A stretch of 64,000 bases of DNA from Liolophura sinensis (lineage: Eukaryota; Mollusca; Polyplacophora; Chitonida; Chitonidae). Below the pieces are notes generated by a model. That model searched no databases and was not told the DNA's origin. It worked only from the letters and a program-made list of their open reading frames with translations. Below, piece by piece: positions 12,394 to 24,113 of the stretch (position 1 is the stretch's first letter; every line of letters starts with the position of its first letter). The DNA lies in the NCBI RefSeq assembly GCF_032854445.1, contig NC_088304.1, positions 28,467,732 to 28,531,731 on the forward strand, written 5' to 3'. The position numbers and the translations under genes are program-made.

Positions 12394-13110
12394 TGTTACG
12401 ACCCAAACTGTCTGTATTATAAACAGATGGCTTGTTCGAAAGACACGACAGTTTAGCCGCACAAAAGAGTAACCAAAACCAGTAAATTTTATTTTTCAAC
12501 AATTTATTAGGTTTAACAAGAACAGATGACAAGACTTATACAACTACTGAAGTACTTACATTTACAACGGTGTCATGTCGAAATGAACGCATATACTCCA
12601 CAATGCTGAAAACCACACAGGCACAAATGCACAGAGGCAATATTCACAAGAGGAAAATCCACAGTAAAACTGAGTGTATGACAAAATATACACAACATTC
12701 CACAGACAAAGTCCGTGTACTAATAAGCACTATGTACACAAGAGCACAAATTAAATATACCAGTTCAGACTGAAACAAGTGCTCGGTGGAGATATGATAT
12801 AACAAAGCCAGAGGCTATAAAGACACCAAAATTCAGCACAAAAGGCTTTCTAAAGTAACACACAGAGAAAGCATCCAAAACTCTCAATAATTCTCCCTTC
12901 TCCTCTTTTGACCCGCTTCCATAGGTTTTATATAGATTGGTGGAATTTTCCAGAATAAGAAATTCTTGAACACTTGTTGTAAACAAACAGGCCCGAACTG
13001 AGCGTATTCTGGAGCATTAAAAGGCAGAGGCAGACAGCAGGCCATTAAATCAGCATATGGAAACAGTGGCAAGCTAAACTGAGAAGCTAACGGAAGTTGT
13101 TCGCATAACA
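12394..13110 (-). repeat. 3' LTR of the gypsy element
   Basis: 717 bases from TGTTACGACCC to CATAACA as read on the + strand. It matches the copies at 13710-14470 and 18086-18770 along its length with small indels. The purine-rich AAAGGGTGCG directly inside it (minus strand, about 13111-13123) is the likely polypurine tract. Confidence 0.9.
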
Positions 13111-13225
13111 AACGCACCCTTTAAGAAAAAAGTTTTCCTAACTTTTTTTCTACTTACAATATATGTTAAAGAATAATATATACAATCTTGTAAAACCACA
13201 TGCAATTGAACATTTTATACACAAC

Positions 13226-13709
13226 TTATACACGAGACAAGCAATCTGCAATAACATTATCCTTTCCCTTAACATGTTTGATTTCCAGATTGTATTCTTG
13301 GAACAATAAACTCCACCGTAACAATCTCTGATTCTTTCCCTTAACTTTCTGTAGAAACACAAGTGGATTGTGATCAGGATTTACAATCACAGGTTGTCTT
13401 GAAGCTGTTACATAAACTTCAAAGTGTTGCAGAGCTAAAATAATAGACAAACATTCTTTTTCAACTGTTGAATCACTTCTCTGAAACTTGTTAAGTTTAC
13501 GGGAAAAGAAACAAACTGGATGATCAACACCAAGATTGTCTTCCTGAAGCAAAACAGCACCTACAGCAACATCACTTGCATTAACTGCTAATTTAAAAGT
13601 TTTCTCAAAATTAGGTGCTGACAACACAGGCGAACTTTTAAACTTGACCTTGGCCGACAACATGACGCAGATATGTGATAGTGGCAAAACAAAGTTCAGG
13701 TTTTACAAG
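13226..13709 (-). pseudogene. RT thumb remnant and RNase H of the gypsy element
   Basis: RNase H would degrade the RNA strand of the replication hybrid. The open frame 13226-13687 carries the expected acidic positions: ASD in VNASDVAVG, E in VEKECLSI, D in NPDHNPLVF, and D in ADCLSR. Upstream, 13640-13709 continues the RT thumb that was cut by the solo LTR (TITYLRHVVGQGQV) and then ends at a stop. The linker that normally joins thumb and RNase H is almost absent, so tens of residues have been deleted and the frame changes at the junction. The last codons (IADCLSRV) lie 116 bases from the 3' LTR, so RNase H ends the polyprotein. Confidence 0.8.
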
Positions 13710-14470
13710 TGTTACGACCCAAACTGCCTGTATTATAAACAGATGGCTTGTTCGAAATACACGACAGTTTAGTCACACAAAAAAGTAACCAAAAACCAGC
13801 AGATTTTATTTTACAACAATTTATTAGCTTAACAAGAACAGATAATAAGACTTATACAAATACTAAAGTACTTAAGTTGAACAAGAAAGGATAGCAGTAT
13901 CTATACAAATACTAAAGTACTTACGGTGTCAAGTCCAAACGGACGCATATATTCCACAATATATATACCACACAGGCATAAATGCTCAGAGGCAAATTCA
14001 CAAGAGGGAAAATCCACAGTATAACTGAGTGTATGACGAAATGCACAAAATTCCACAGACAGGGTCCGTGTACTAATAAGCACTGTGTATACAAGAGCAC
14101 AAATTAAACATACAAGTTCAGACTGAACAAGTGCTCGGTGGAGATAGGATATAACAAAGCCAGAGGCTATAGAGACACCAAAACTCAGCACAAATGGCCT
14201 ACTAAAGTAATACACAGGAAAAGCATCCAAGCTCTCAATAATTCTCCTTTCTCCGTTCTCTGTTCTCTCCCCTCTCTCGTAGGTCTTATATAGCCTGGTG
14301 GAATTGTCCAGAATAAGAAAATTCCTGAACACTTGATGTAAGCAGACAGGCACCGAACTGCGCGCTTTCTGGAATATTCTAAGGTAGAGGCAGACAGCAC
14401 TCCCTAAACTTAGCATATGTAAACAGTGGCAAGCTATTTTTAGAAACTGACGGCAGTCGTGCACATAACA
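13710..14470 (-). repeat. Nested solo LTR of the same gypsy family
   Basis: A complete LTR (TGTTACG to CATAACA) with no internal region sits inside the RT coding sequence. It is flanked by CAAG on both sides. Removing it restores the reading frame between AKLTVNL and the thumb. It carries a short internal duplication near 13860-13920. It reflects a second insertion followed by LTR-LTR recombination. Confidence 0.85.
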
Positions 14471-15062
14471 CAAGATTGACGGTAAGTTTAGCCTGTCTAA
14501 GTCTCTCAAACAACTGGCGTATTCTAGAAATATGCTGTTCCCAAGGGTCGGTGAAGATAATGACGTCGTCTGTGTAGACACGACACCCGTCCAAACCGGA
14601 AGTGACCTCATTCATCAGGCGTTGATACGTAGCTTGGCTATTCCTCATTCCAAATGGCATTACCTTGTATTGAAAGAGTCCATCGGGCGTAGCAAAGGCT
14701 GAAATTTCACGAGCCCTAGGAGTAAGAGGAACCTGCCAAAACCCCTTTAACAGATCGAACTTTGATACATGTTTCGCCTGACCAACGGCGTCAGTACAGT
14801 CATCAATGCGAGGTATTGGATAACTGTCTGATTTAGTGACAGCGTTGACTTTCCTGTAATCCGTACACATTCTATATGTACCATTAGGCTTGGGTACCAA
14901 AATACATGGTGAACTCCAGTTACTTTGACTAGGCTCGATTAAGTCATTGTCTAACAGTTACTTAATCTCATTAGAGAGGTACTTAGCCTTCACTGGGTTT
15001 AACCTGTAAGGGTGCTGTTTAATAGGTGAGGCATCACCAACATCAACATCGTGAAAAATGAC
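14471..15062 (-). pseudogene. Reverse transcriptase of the gypsy element
   Basis: RNA-dependent DNA polymerase of the retrotransposon. The minus-strand frame 14379-14900 begins with VPKPNGTYRMCTDYRKVN, continues with KFDLLKGFWQVPL (first catalytic Asp) and FATPDGLFQYKVMPFG, and reaches VYTDDVIIF, the YxDD box in a Thr variant. The N-terminal part, visible to about 15060 (HPYRLNPVKAKYLSNEIK), is separated by a TAA codon near 14957. The domain follows the integrase directly on the same strand. It stops at the nested solo LTR; codons downstream of 14470 in the open frame belong to the LTR, not to RT. The catalytic triad is intact but the gene is interrupted. Confidence 0.85.
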
Positions 15063-15155
15063 ATGAGTTGTTATTCTGACAAGTTTAGCACGAAAATCAG
15101 ATACATAATCCAAAAGATTTACATGACTTGTGTCATCATTGAGAAACTGTTCCTT

Positions 15156-15833
15156 CTAAATTAACAATGGTCCCCTAACAGTATGTTCAAATACTAAATC
15201 AAATGGACTGAAACCCAATGATTCTTGTACTAACTCTTGGACAGCAAACACAAGAAATGGAATATCTTCATCCCAGTCTTTCTCTGTGTCATAACAATAA
15301 GTCTTAATGATGTTCTTTAATGTTTGGTGAAATCTTTCAATTGCGCTTTGACTTTCTGGGTGGTAGGCAGAAGACTTGTATTGTTTATTGTACATAACTT
15401 GCTGAAAAATACCAGACATAAAGTCTGAACCTTGATCAGACTGTATGGATTTGGGTAAACCAAACAGAGTAAAAAACTTTGTTAAAGCTTTGACAACAGC
15501 CTTGGTGTTTATATTCCTTAAAGGAACAACCTCGGGAAATCTGGTTGCTGTACACATAATAGTTAACACATACTGATTCCCAGACTTCGTCTTAGGTAGA
15601 GGGCCTACACAATCAATCAATGTTCTGCTGAATGGCTCTTGAAAAGCTGGTACAGGCTGTAATGGTGCCTTAGGAATAGTCTGATTAGGCTTACCCACTA
15701 CCTGGCATATATGACATGATTTACAAAACTGGGTTACATCTCCCTTTAATCCTGGCCAATGGAAGTGGTTCAGTATCCTGTAGTAGGTCTTGTTAACGCC
15801 CAAGTGACCAGCTAATGGCATTTCATGTGCCAT
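15156..15833 (-). pseudogene. Integrase of the gypsy element (upstream of RT)
   Basis: 225 codons encode the DNA-strand-transfer enzyme. The zinc-binding HHCC region is at about residues 10-43 (GHLGVNKTY, NHFHWPG, CKSCHIC). The catalytic triad is visible as D in TLIDCVGPL (about residue 74), D in QSDQGSDF (about 133) and E in AIERFHQTLK (about 166). The C-terminal part (SLGFSPFDLVFEHTVRGPL) is typical of gypsy integrases. Stops at about 15156 and 15871 separate it from RT and protease, but both neighbours lie on the same strand with short spacers (RT N-terminus about 90 bases on), so the original was one polyprotein. D133-E166 spacing is slightly short, hinting at a small deletion. Confidence 0.9.
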
Positions 15834-15872
15834 ACGTAAAATTTCAGTTCGGTATGCCTTAGGTACAACAAC

Positions 15873-16735
15873 CTAATGTTTAACAGCCCAGTCATCATAA
15901 ACAGATACATCAGGTGGTCTCCATTCACGCATAAGTATATCAGACTTGACATAATAACACACAGATTCAGATGAAATAACACAATCATCGAGAGCTCTGT
16001 CAAACAAACATGAAATGTCTGGGTCTTTATGCTGTTCAGTTACAAGCTGATGTTTAGAAACATGTGACATGTCACTAGGTCTACATTGGTCTGATTTATC
16101 ATTATCAATGCAGTCACCTTGAGTAAACATTTGTGTAAGAAAGGTATCTTGTAAGTCCGTTACTGTGTTTTTGCCGTCATCAGAAAGTTTGTCTGACATA
16201 GAGCTCGTTACAGCACAAGAGGGATACAAATCTGGAATTTCTTTCTCAACAGGATCAACAGTTTGATTTAAACAAGGTTTATCAGTCACAATAGGGTTAA
16301 CCATTACTTTGTCACCAGCAAGATCATTACCAAGTAGATGAATTCCTTTAAAAGGCAAAGTAGGCCTAATGCCGACAGTAACAGGACCCGAAATAATATC
16401 TGATGACAAGTAAGCTTTGTGAAGAGGCACAGATTCAAATTCAGCAGAGCTTACACCTCTAATTAATACATTTGATCTAGAACATGACTTATCAGAAAAT
16501 GGCAAAACATCTTGTAACAATAAAAACTGAGAAGCTCCAGTATCTCTTAATACCCTGATCTTTGTATCACAAGACCTGTCACTTTAAATGAGACTTTACC
16601 CTCACAAATAAATGGCTCGAAAACTTTCATAACATTATCCTGTGAATTCTGTGTACAATCTACTGGTGGAGTCTTAACATAATCAAATGCATCAACATTG
16701 TTCACTATATCAGACTTTTTAGCAGTAACACACAA
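15873..16735 (-). pseudogene. Protease region of the gypsy element
   Basis: Aspartic protease that would process gag-pol. The catalytic RVLRDTGASQF motif spans about 16525-16560, and the conserved second half IHLLGNDLAGDKV lies near 16310-16345. The 62-codon frame 16547-16735 holds the upstream strand and the 215-codon frame 15873-16520 the rest. A frameshift separates them at about 16545. A long Ser/Asp-rich linker with no recognised domain follows the protease before the integrase starts. Confidence 0.75.
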
Positions 16736-16739
16736 ACCA

Positions 16740-17797
16740 GTAGGCTTGCCTTCTCTTTAAAGCATAATAATTTGATATGACATGGCCTGGCTTCCTACAA
16801 AAATTACATGTAACCCTGCTAAACTGTCTATCAGAAAATGTTAGTCAGACCTTCGTTGAGTAGTGTTCGAATTAACAGGTCTTCTTTGCTGACCTGATTT
16901 GTCAAAATTCTGAGTCTGTTTCGGTGGGCCTGATTTGAGTTAAATGAGCTGCTGGAAAAAAGGGTTGAGGCTTTGTAAATGTAGACGGGTATTCTGAAAT
17001 GAGAACTTATGTGTAATCGTGTAAGTATCGGCCATAGTGACTGCTGCTTCTAATGTATCAGCCTCTTTGTCCTCAATGAAAGTTCTGACATCATCGTTAA
17101 TACACCTTTTAAAGTCTTCAATCAGAATGATCTGTTTTAACTTTTCATAATCTTTATATACACTTTTAGCAGAACACCATCGCTCAAACAATTGTTCCTT
17201 CTGCCTAGCAAATTCAATGTAAGTCTGATTTCTTTTTTCAAAATTTCAAAATTTTTGCCGATAGGCCTCTGGCACAAGCTCATATCTTTTTAAGATAACA
17301 TCTTTCACAAAATCATAATCTGCAGACTGTTCTGTTGATAACTCTGTGTATATATCCATAGCTTTACCAGCTAACACACTCTGTAAAAGAGTAGCCTAAA
17401 ACTTTTTAGGCCACTCCAAATTTTGAGCAATCTTCTCAAACTGTAGAAAATATTTATCTACATCAGTCACACGAAATTGTGGCACCAGTCATATGTTTCT
17501 AGCGACGTCAAATTTTGGAGGCATATCAGAAAAACGTAACCCAGACCTATCTCCTTCTAGTTCCCTGGCTTCGATTTCGCTCTGAAGTCTCAATTTCTCC
17601 AATTCGAACACTCTTTCATTTTCCCAGTCTTTAAACAACCTTTCAATTTTCCTTTCTTTAAACAATCTTTCATTTTCCTTTTCTTTAAACAATCTTTCAT
17701 TTTCCTTTTCCTTCATTTCTAACTCCATCAGTCTTATTATAGTGAAATCATCGCTCTCAGGCCTGTACGCATCAAATGCACTATTTCTACCAAACAT
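16740..17797 (-). pseudogene. Gag of the gypsy element, SCAN-like
   Basis: The start is MFGRNSAFDAY at 17797. The first 100 codons form a charged coiled coil made of repeated KENERLFKE blocks. The capsid part at 16940-17191 contains YEKLKQIILIEDFKRCI and TLEAAVTMADTYTITHK, a pattern like the SCAN domain of vertebrate zinc-finger proteins. A zinc knuckle near 16790-16830 reads CNFCRKPGHVISNYY, with the last Cys of CCHC replaced by Tyr. Several stops and frameshifts lie between 17200 and 17490. Retrotransposon gag would build the capsid particle; this copy could not. Confidence 0.8.
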
Positions 17798-18061
17798 TTA
17801 GGCAGATAGCTGAAAGCTGCATATCTTGCTTGCGTAAGGCTGAGGCGTTTGATATATAAAGATGCATGGACGTAGACTTAAAGCAAACGAAATGCAAGCT
17901 TGTTTAACACATCAAAAAATGTCCTAATCTGACGCTTCCATAAACTCGTAGGGCTTAAAATCCGACATGATGAATAAAATCTGCTGGCAAAATGTACTAC
18001 AAAGTTAAAGACTAGAAAAATGACACAACTTACACAAAATCCTTTCAATTCCAATTCAAAT

Positions 18062-18085
18062 GAATTCCCGGACAGGCCCCCAGTT
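18062..18085 (-). other. Primer-binding site of the gypsy element
   Basis: Just inside the 5' LTR the minus strand reads TGGGGGCCTGTCCGGGAAT. This closely resembles the tRNA-Pro primer-binding site known from gammaretroviruses, with a few differences, and fixes the element's orientation. The exact spacing of two or three bases from the LTR end is approximate. Confidence 0.7.
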
Positions 18086-18770
18086 TGTTACGACCCAAAA
18101 CTGTCTATATTATAAACAGATGGCATGTTCGAAATACACGACAGTTTAGCCGCACAAAAAAGTAACCAAAACAAGCAGATTTTATTTTTCAACAATTTAT
18201 TAGGTTTAACAAGAACAGATGACAAGACTTATACAACTACTAAAGTGCTTACATGTACAACGGTGTCAAGTCCAAATGGACGCATATACCCCACAATGCT
18301 GAAAACCACACAGGCACAAATGCACAGAGGCAATATTCACAAGAGGGAAAATCCACAGTAAAACTGAGTGTATGACGAAATATACACAACATTCCACAGA
18401 CAGAGTCCGTGTACTAACATGCACTGTGTACACAAGAGCACAAAATTAAATATACAAGTTCAGACTGAAACAAGTGCTCGGTGGAGATATGATATAACAA
18501 AGCCAGAGGCTATAAAGACACCAAAATTCAGCACAAAAGGCCTACTAAAGTAACACACAGTGAAAGCATCCAAAAGTCTCAATAATTCTCCTTTCTCCTC
18601 CTTTGACCCGCTTCCATAGGTGTTATATAGACTTGTTGTAAAGTTGCAGGCCCCGAGCTGAGCGTATTCTGGATCATTCTAAGGCAGAGGCAGACAGCGG
18701 GCCCTGAACTCAGCATATGTAAACAGTGGCAAGCTAAATTGAGAAGCTAACCGAAGTTGTTCACATAACA
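18086..18770 (-). repeat. 5' LTR of the gypsy element
   Basis: 685 bases from TGTTACGACCC to CATAACA on the + strand. It lacks about 35 bases found in the other LTRs near its right half (around 18635). The right flank CATGGATAC resumes U3 intron sequence. Confidence 0.9.
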
Positions 18771-19955
18771 CATGGATACACAGCTACTACAATATTTAAA
18801 TATCCCGCAGACTGTGAAATTGGGGAACGTGTGCTGTTTTATATGAAATATTCAATGGAACTCGGATAATTGTCATGTCTGCACGGAGACTGATAATCTA
18901 CTGACCATGTGCACAAAGGGTCTAGTCTATTGCCTGATAGTGTGAGATCAGATGATGAAAACTTCCACGAATACCCATCTAAGCGAGTCACAGAACCATC
19001 ATTTAATACCACTATCTCATTATCTGGGATAAGTTCATACGCGGTTCTACACTTGTGTCGGTTACTGTTCTACACCGTACAGGGTGCTGCGCATTAAATT
19101 TACTACAAGTTATAAGAAATAAGGCCTTAAAATCTCTGTAGTATGGCCTCTTACCATCTTCATTGAATCACCCTGTCGATGTTCAACATCTACCGTGATT
19201 TTATGAAGCATATTAACTCTTCAAAGCCTTGAACTTTTCTTCAAAAATATGCAGGATTCCTGGTCGAATGAGCCTGCACTTTACCAACAGGCACCGCAGT
19301 TTTTATCACTGACAGGAGTTCAAAACAAGACGACACTGGAAACTGGCTGTAATGATAATTATCCGGTGTTTACAGAATAAATTCTTTTCACAGTAGACGT
19401 GAAAGTTCGAGGCTCATGCACATCGAGTGTTAAAAGTCTATCGTTGGAATGGTCAGTTTGAGGCAAAATATCAAAAGATGATGGAAAGTACTGGCACAAC
19501 AACAGCATAGGAAACCTTGCCTGTTCGTTTTGTTAAAAGCGCGTTACTATTCAAAGCACTGCTTACTGCAGTTGTATAATGCATTTGCGTCAGAACAGGA
19601 AAATGCCCACTCATAAGAGACGACTTACAAGAGTGATTGGATGAAATCCTCTGGCGGATTTATGCATATCGCAATTCCATTGGCTATGAAAAGAGTACAT
19701 TCTAATGACTTTCATATGTACTGTAAGGCAAGCGAGATTATGAAGCCTACATTGCGCAGTATCAGTTTTGCTGACAGAAAGAAGGCAGTGCGTGACGACA
19801 GGCGCTTTGCCTTGACGCTTCTGTGTAATGGACACATAACTATAATGTAAATATCATGCAAGTTGTGGAAATGTGAAACAAGTTGAGTTTTTAAGGTCTA
19901 TTCATGTTTGTCTTTGTAAGTAAAGTTTTATCAATTAATGATTGTGTTTACACAG
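18771..19955 (+). other. U3-type intron upstream of exon B
   Basis: No gene was recognised. The stretch is paralogous to 40876-42175 in U8, including the shared short strings near 18909-19097 and 41156-41344. Small open frames occur in both copies but do not keep their ends. Confidence 0.6.
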
Positions 19956-20054
19956 AGAGGACGAACAGCCTTACACCTGGCAGCGTCACGTGGTACCATG
20001 GATCTTCTAAGCCTACTGGTAGAGAAGAGCGCTGATATAAACGCACAGGATCAG
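19956..20054 (+). CDS. Ankyrin-repeat exon B, unit U3
   Basis: Thirty-three codons from RGRTALHLAASRG to SADINAQDQ. This is the most canonical ankyrin repeat in the window: TALHLAASRG, LLSLLVEKSADINAQ. The acceptor is tgtttacacag and the donor CAG|GTACGTG. With the U8 copy it forms a subtype clearly different from the HRSASC type of U5 and closer to the family consensus, so it may represent the ancestral sequence. Open, phase 0-0. Confidence 0.8.
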
Positions 20055-20459
20055 GTACGTGTTTGTGGACTACGGAATGTTTTAAAACTATTTATGTTCT
20101 GCTTTTTTGCACAACCAAATGTTTTAACCCAATCACAACACTAAAGAAAACAGAAATTCAAACGTTTTTTTAACCACCACTCACTCTCTTTTTTCAGCTT
20201 TCCCTCTTTCTTTTGGTATTGTGTTATAGTTTGTGTGCTATTTTCATTTAATGTAATAAACGACGTACAGGACAGAGAGTAAAAGCAGAGCCGCGACGAC
20301 AATGTCATAGCTGGCAACTGGTCAGACGTAACCTATGAAATACGTTCTCTTGTCAGTTACCTCAGTCAGAGTTTTATTGTAACTGTTCATGTAACTGCAT
20401 AAATACTAGAAATTACACGCCCCTTAGCACCATGGCTTAAGAAGAATGAAGTAAATATG

Positions 20460-22125
20460 CAGTAAAGTTAACTGCATATTCTTAGACGTGGTGGTGTAGA
20501 AATCTCCCAATGCTGTTTCGCCATCCCATTTAACATACAATTGCATTAAAGCACTGCAAAAGGATCAGACAAGGGTAGCCTAGGTGCAGCAGATAAATCT
20601 TGGTGTCTGCAGCCGTTCAGTTGTGTGGTTGTTTATTCCAGTAGTTTCGACCTGGCCAGTTGTGTCGTTTACATGACTATGTTCGATTCGAAACCTTTAT
20701 ATGTGATTTTTTTATGACTAATGAACATATGATCTCAATATTTTTCGACCTTAAAAAGGTCAACGACAATCAGAATTTATTATCGGCATTATAGAACCTT
20801 AAAAGGTCTATCAGATCTGGGTCTTAGAATTGGCATACCATTATATATATCTGGATATTTACCTGACCGTGAATTAAAGGTACGGGTGGGGGCCCACTCT
20901 TTCTAACTCTCATGAGCTGGAAATGGGTGTACCCCAGGGCGGTGTATTATCACCAACACTTAATAGCATTAAAATAAATAACTTAACCCAAAACTTTGGC
21001 ATCTGGCACAGTGGGTTCTTTGTATGTTTATGATTTTGTCATGTGCTATAGTGCAAAAAATATGAATAAAAATCGAGCGTCAGCTGCAGCTTTGTCCTTA
21101 TAAGATCGACAAATGTGGAGCTAAGAACGTTTTTACATTTTCCACTTAAAAAAACCTCCAAATAGTTTATATACTTCACAAAGCGGCGAACAAATTCAAC
21201 ACGATGAAGATATGGCACCTAATCGTGGGCTAATCGGAATGAGACACAATCATATTTGTCAATATGTTTAAACCTGGAGTGAAGCGTTTGATGGGATAAC
21301 ATTGACACACTAGTTTTTGCAGGAATAACTTGTAACTTTAAGTCTGCTCCCTGGCTTTTTCCAGAACCCAAATTAATGTTTCATCTAACACAATAAGTCC
21401 AATACAAATCCTGTCACAATTTATTAACATTTTGCTAATTATAAACGCTAATTATCCGGATTATGAATTTTTATATACTGATGGGTGAAAGGATGGATAC
21501 AGGGTTGCCTCTGCGGCTGTCTTAGAACAGCGTGTCTCTTTTCTTTGTCTTCCATATTCTTCAATCTTCTCTGCTGAGGTCAGGCAAATCAAGAAAGCAA
21601 TGGTATTCACTGATTCACTCTCCTCCCTTTTTGGAAATACAGCACAAAAAATTAAAACGTTTAGCCTTACATACCAAACTAATTAAAAGAGGTATGGATA
21701 TAATATTCTGTTGGATAGCGAGTCATATTGGTATCCATGGAAACACAGTCCTAGACAGAAAGGCAAAGTCTTCCTCAAATAAACCTATATGGAAAATAAC
21801 AATATCTAATATTGATTTTTGGTCGAACATTCTTAAAAATTTGTCGGCTTGGGCGGGGTGAATGTACGTAATAAACTGCACGCTATTCACCCTGTCATTG
21901 GCTACAATTCGGATACACGTAATATGTCTGGAAGAGACTACGTAGTTTTAACGAGAATTCTATTGTGGATAGGGGCACTGTCCTACGGTGTGCTGGATGC
22001 GATGCTATATTGGGCAAAGACTCCTCATGGTCAACTCTATGTGTCATTTGTCTGAAAGCATTGCAAGAAATGCTGTGATAAAATTCTTGAGGGCCATTGG
22101 CCTGTAGCATAAAATATTATGTGTA
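20460..22125 (+). mobile_element. Jockey-like LINE remnant, U4 (type I)
   Basis: The 5' RT part is more degraded than in U1 or U3 and has no long open frame, although VPQGGVLSP can be read near 20927. RNase H is the best preserved of the type I copies: a 109-codon frame at 21532-21861 ends with ASHIGIHGNTVLDRKAKSS. The YTDG motif near 21478 is followed by the same TGA stop as in U1 and U3, so that nonsense mutation predates the three copies. The C-terminal piece with SDTRNMSGRDYVVL is at 21849-22055. Confidence 0.8.
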
Positions 22126-22468
22126 CTCATTATTATTAATATACATATGGATGGAAAGATATATGGATATACAATATGTGAAAAACTATTTTAAAAATCT
22201 CGTGGTTTTTGAGTTTTAACTGTCTTGATTTTTCTTGTCTGCTTTTAAACATGTTTGTTTTATTTTTGATGTTTTCATTATCATCTCGAAACCAATGAAC
22301 GCCTCTTGTTCTCGACATAATATGGCGGAAAAATTGCCAATTTGGCATTAAGCCGAAATCATTCATTCAATTTTACTTCACAGTGAGGTATGACCTCTAC
22401 GAGGCTAGCAGGAGCCTTTCAATAATTTGCTGTGTACTGATTTCGGTCATTTATATCATACACAACAG

Positions 22469-22558
22469 GATGGGAATACACCTTTACATGAGGCGGGTAA
22501 CGAGTGTTTTGTTGGTATTTTGCTGGAGCAGGGTGCCAACGTCAACGTACAGAATACA
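22469..22558 (+). CDS. Ankyrin-repeat exon A, unit U4 (30 codons)
   Basis: The exon starts DGNTPLHEAG and continues directly with NECFVGILLEQGANVNVQNT. Nine bases (three codons, FCG in U3) are missing from the turn between the two helices. Splice sites (tacacaacag, GTAAGT) and frame are intact. A 30-residue repeat would distort the stack locally but need not abolish it. The loss in a multiple of three fits continued selection on frame, though one event cannot prove it. Confidence 0.7.
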
Positions 22559-24113
22559 GTAAGTGGTTATCTTCGATGTTTTAGCAATGCTTACACAAGG
22601 CTTATTTTCGTGTACATAAACACGGCACTAGATTCTTCTCGGCCCATTTGGGTTAATCGAGTGCATTCTACCACTGTTTACCACGTATCTGTAGACGATC
22701 TGAACAGAGTTTCCAGCTGGTGTGGTGCAAGACTTTCTGGAAACTCATTATTAAAGAACTACTGTTCACGTTGATTATTTTTTTCATAGTTAGATATATA
22801 CCCCTATATATGTTGTTAAATCAGTGTAACAGTATTGAAAAAGGGTGAAATATTCCGGGTAATATGGCACCTAACTCACTAGATAATTAAGAGGCTGGTT
22901 TTATGCATATTTTCCGCCAGCACACGTTAGTCTCCGTTGAATTAATTGTAAGTCTTACACGCCCGACTTTTACCAGCGCCAGCGGTCAGAGTTCCGCCAT
23001 TTAGTTCTGTGTTAAAAAAGGTACAAGAATGACAACAAGCACGTCGAAATTCTCCACGAAATGGTTTGCTGCTCTGCATACATTTGTAAAAGCACGTCGT
23101 GGAAGAGCCCTGGAGTTAGCCTTTTTTAAAAAATTACCAAGTATTTGGCTTTGGGGAAGGCGTGGATTCACAGCATAAGATGGAAGGATTTTATACCCAG
23201 CCATATGTGCTCTCGACAGTGTACAGCTCAAAGTTGCTCAATCGCCGTATTTCGGTTTTGTCGTTTGGATATAGTGAAACAGGATCTCATCATGTGGGCT
23301 AAAAACAATTATTAGTCGAGACGAACTCTACAAAAACATCTGAACAGTAGCCCAATGCACAGTTTGGGTACATGTGCAGTTCTTTACATACCAATTGAAA
23401 GGTTGTGTATACTGGCAAATATTCAACGGCTTTCCTCTAATAGGTATATTCCAATTGGATTTATCAAACTCATGGAAGAATGAATAAATTCGCATACTCG
23501 GCCTGTTGCACTTTTGAGTGTGTGGAGAGAAGGCTTTTTCTGCTGAAGTTTTGGGCAGCCCAAAGATGCTGAGCTGTGAAATGCTAATTTCCAAAGTTAA
23601 ACACTTAAGCGCATTTTTATTTGGGAAATCTCTGAGCTTATGATTTCCGCTGCTCAATGGGCAACTCAAACTACCACTCGGAAGTTATGTGATTAAAACT
23701 GGGAAATGCAAAAACTGCAAGTGGAAGACATTCTTTAACCTGGAACACCTAAAAGCCCAAATCTTTCTAATCTTGGGCATTGACATCGTCAAAATATAGA
23801 ACTCACGATAAAAGGATTTGACTTCTGCCATTATGTACGTGTTCGACTTTCACACATAACACAGAGTTTCCAACTGCTGTGCGGCAAGACTTTCTGAATA
23901 TGTATTATTATAAAAATCAGCATATATCTGTTTAAGGTTGTGGCAGAGCGCAACGACAGGCGCTTTGCCTCGATGCTTGTGTGTACTGGACACATAACTA
24001 TAATGCAAACATCATTCAGGTTCTGGAGAAGTAAAACAAGCTCAGTTTTTAGGGTCTATTCATGTCTGCCTTTGTAAGTACAGTTTTACTACTTCCTGAT
24101 TGTGTTTACACAG

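Larger units (their letters stand above)
12394..18770 (-). mobile_element. Gmr1-like Ty3/gypsy retrotransposon in U3
   Basis: Bounded by LTRs starting TGTTACGACCC and ending CATAACA. On the minus strand the order is 5' LTR, primer-binding site, gag, protease, integrase, reverse transcriptase, RNase H, 3' LTR. Integrase upstream of RT is the reverse of ordinary gypsy elements and is known from the Gmr1 lineage. No envelope-like frame follows RNase H: only about 115 bases separate it from the LTR. Flanking bases are TATGG on the left and CATGG on the right, a slightly mutated target duplication. Nonsense codons, frameshifts, an internal deletion and a nested solo LTR show that it is inactive. 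Confidence 0.85.
8883..20397 (+). repeat. Array unit U3 (type I LINE, gypsy insertion)
   Basis: Contents: LINE 8955-10535, intron 10536-10880, exon A 10881-10979, intron interrupted by the gypsy element 12394-18770, exon B 19956-20054, and tail to 20397. Without the insertion the unit is about 5.1 kb. Its intron sections at about 11640-12393 and 18771-19955 match U8 (about 40140-40875 and 40876-42175) but not the other units, so U3 and U8 form a separate, longer subtype. Confidence 0.85.

Noticed and set aside
13110-13226. Envelope gene between RNase H and the 3' LTR of the gypsy element
   Set aside because: Only about 115 bases are available and no frame is present.
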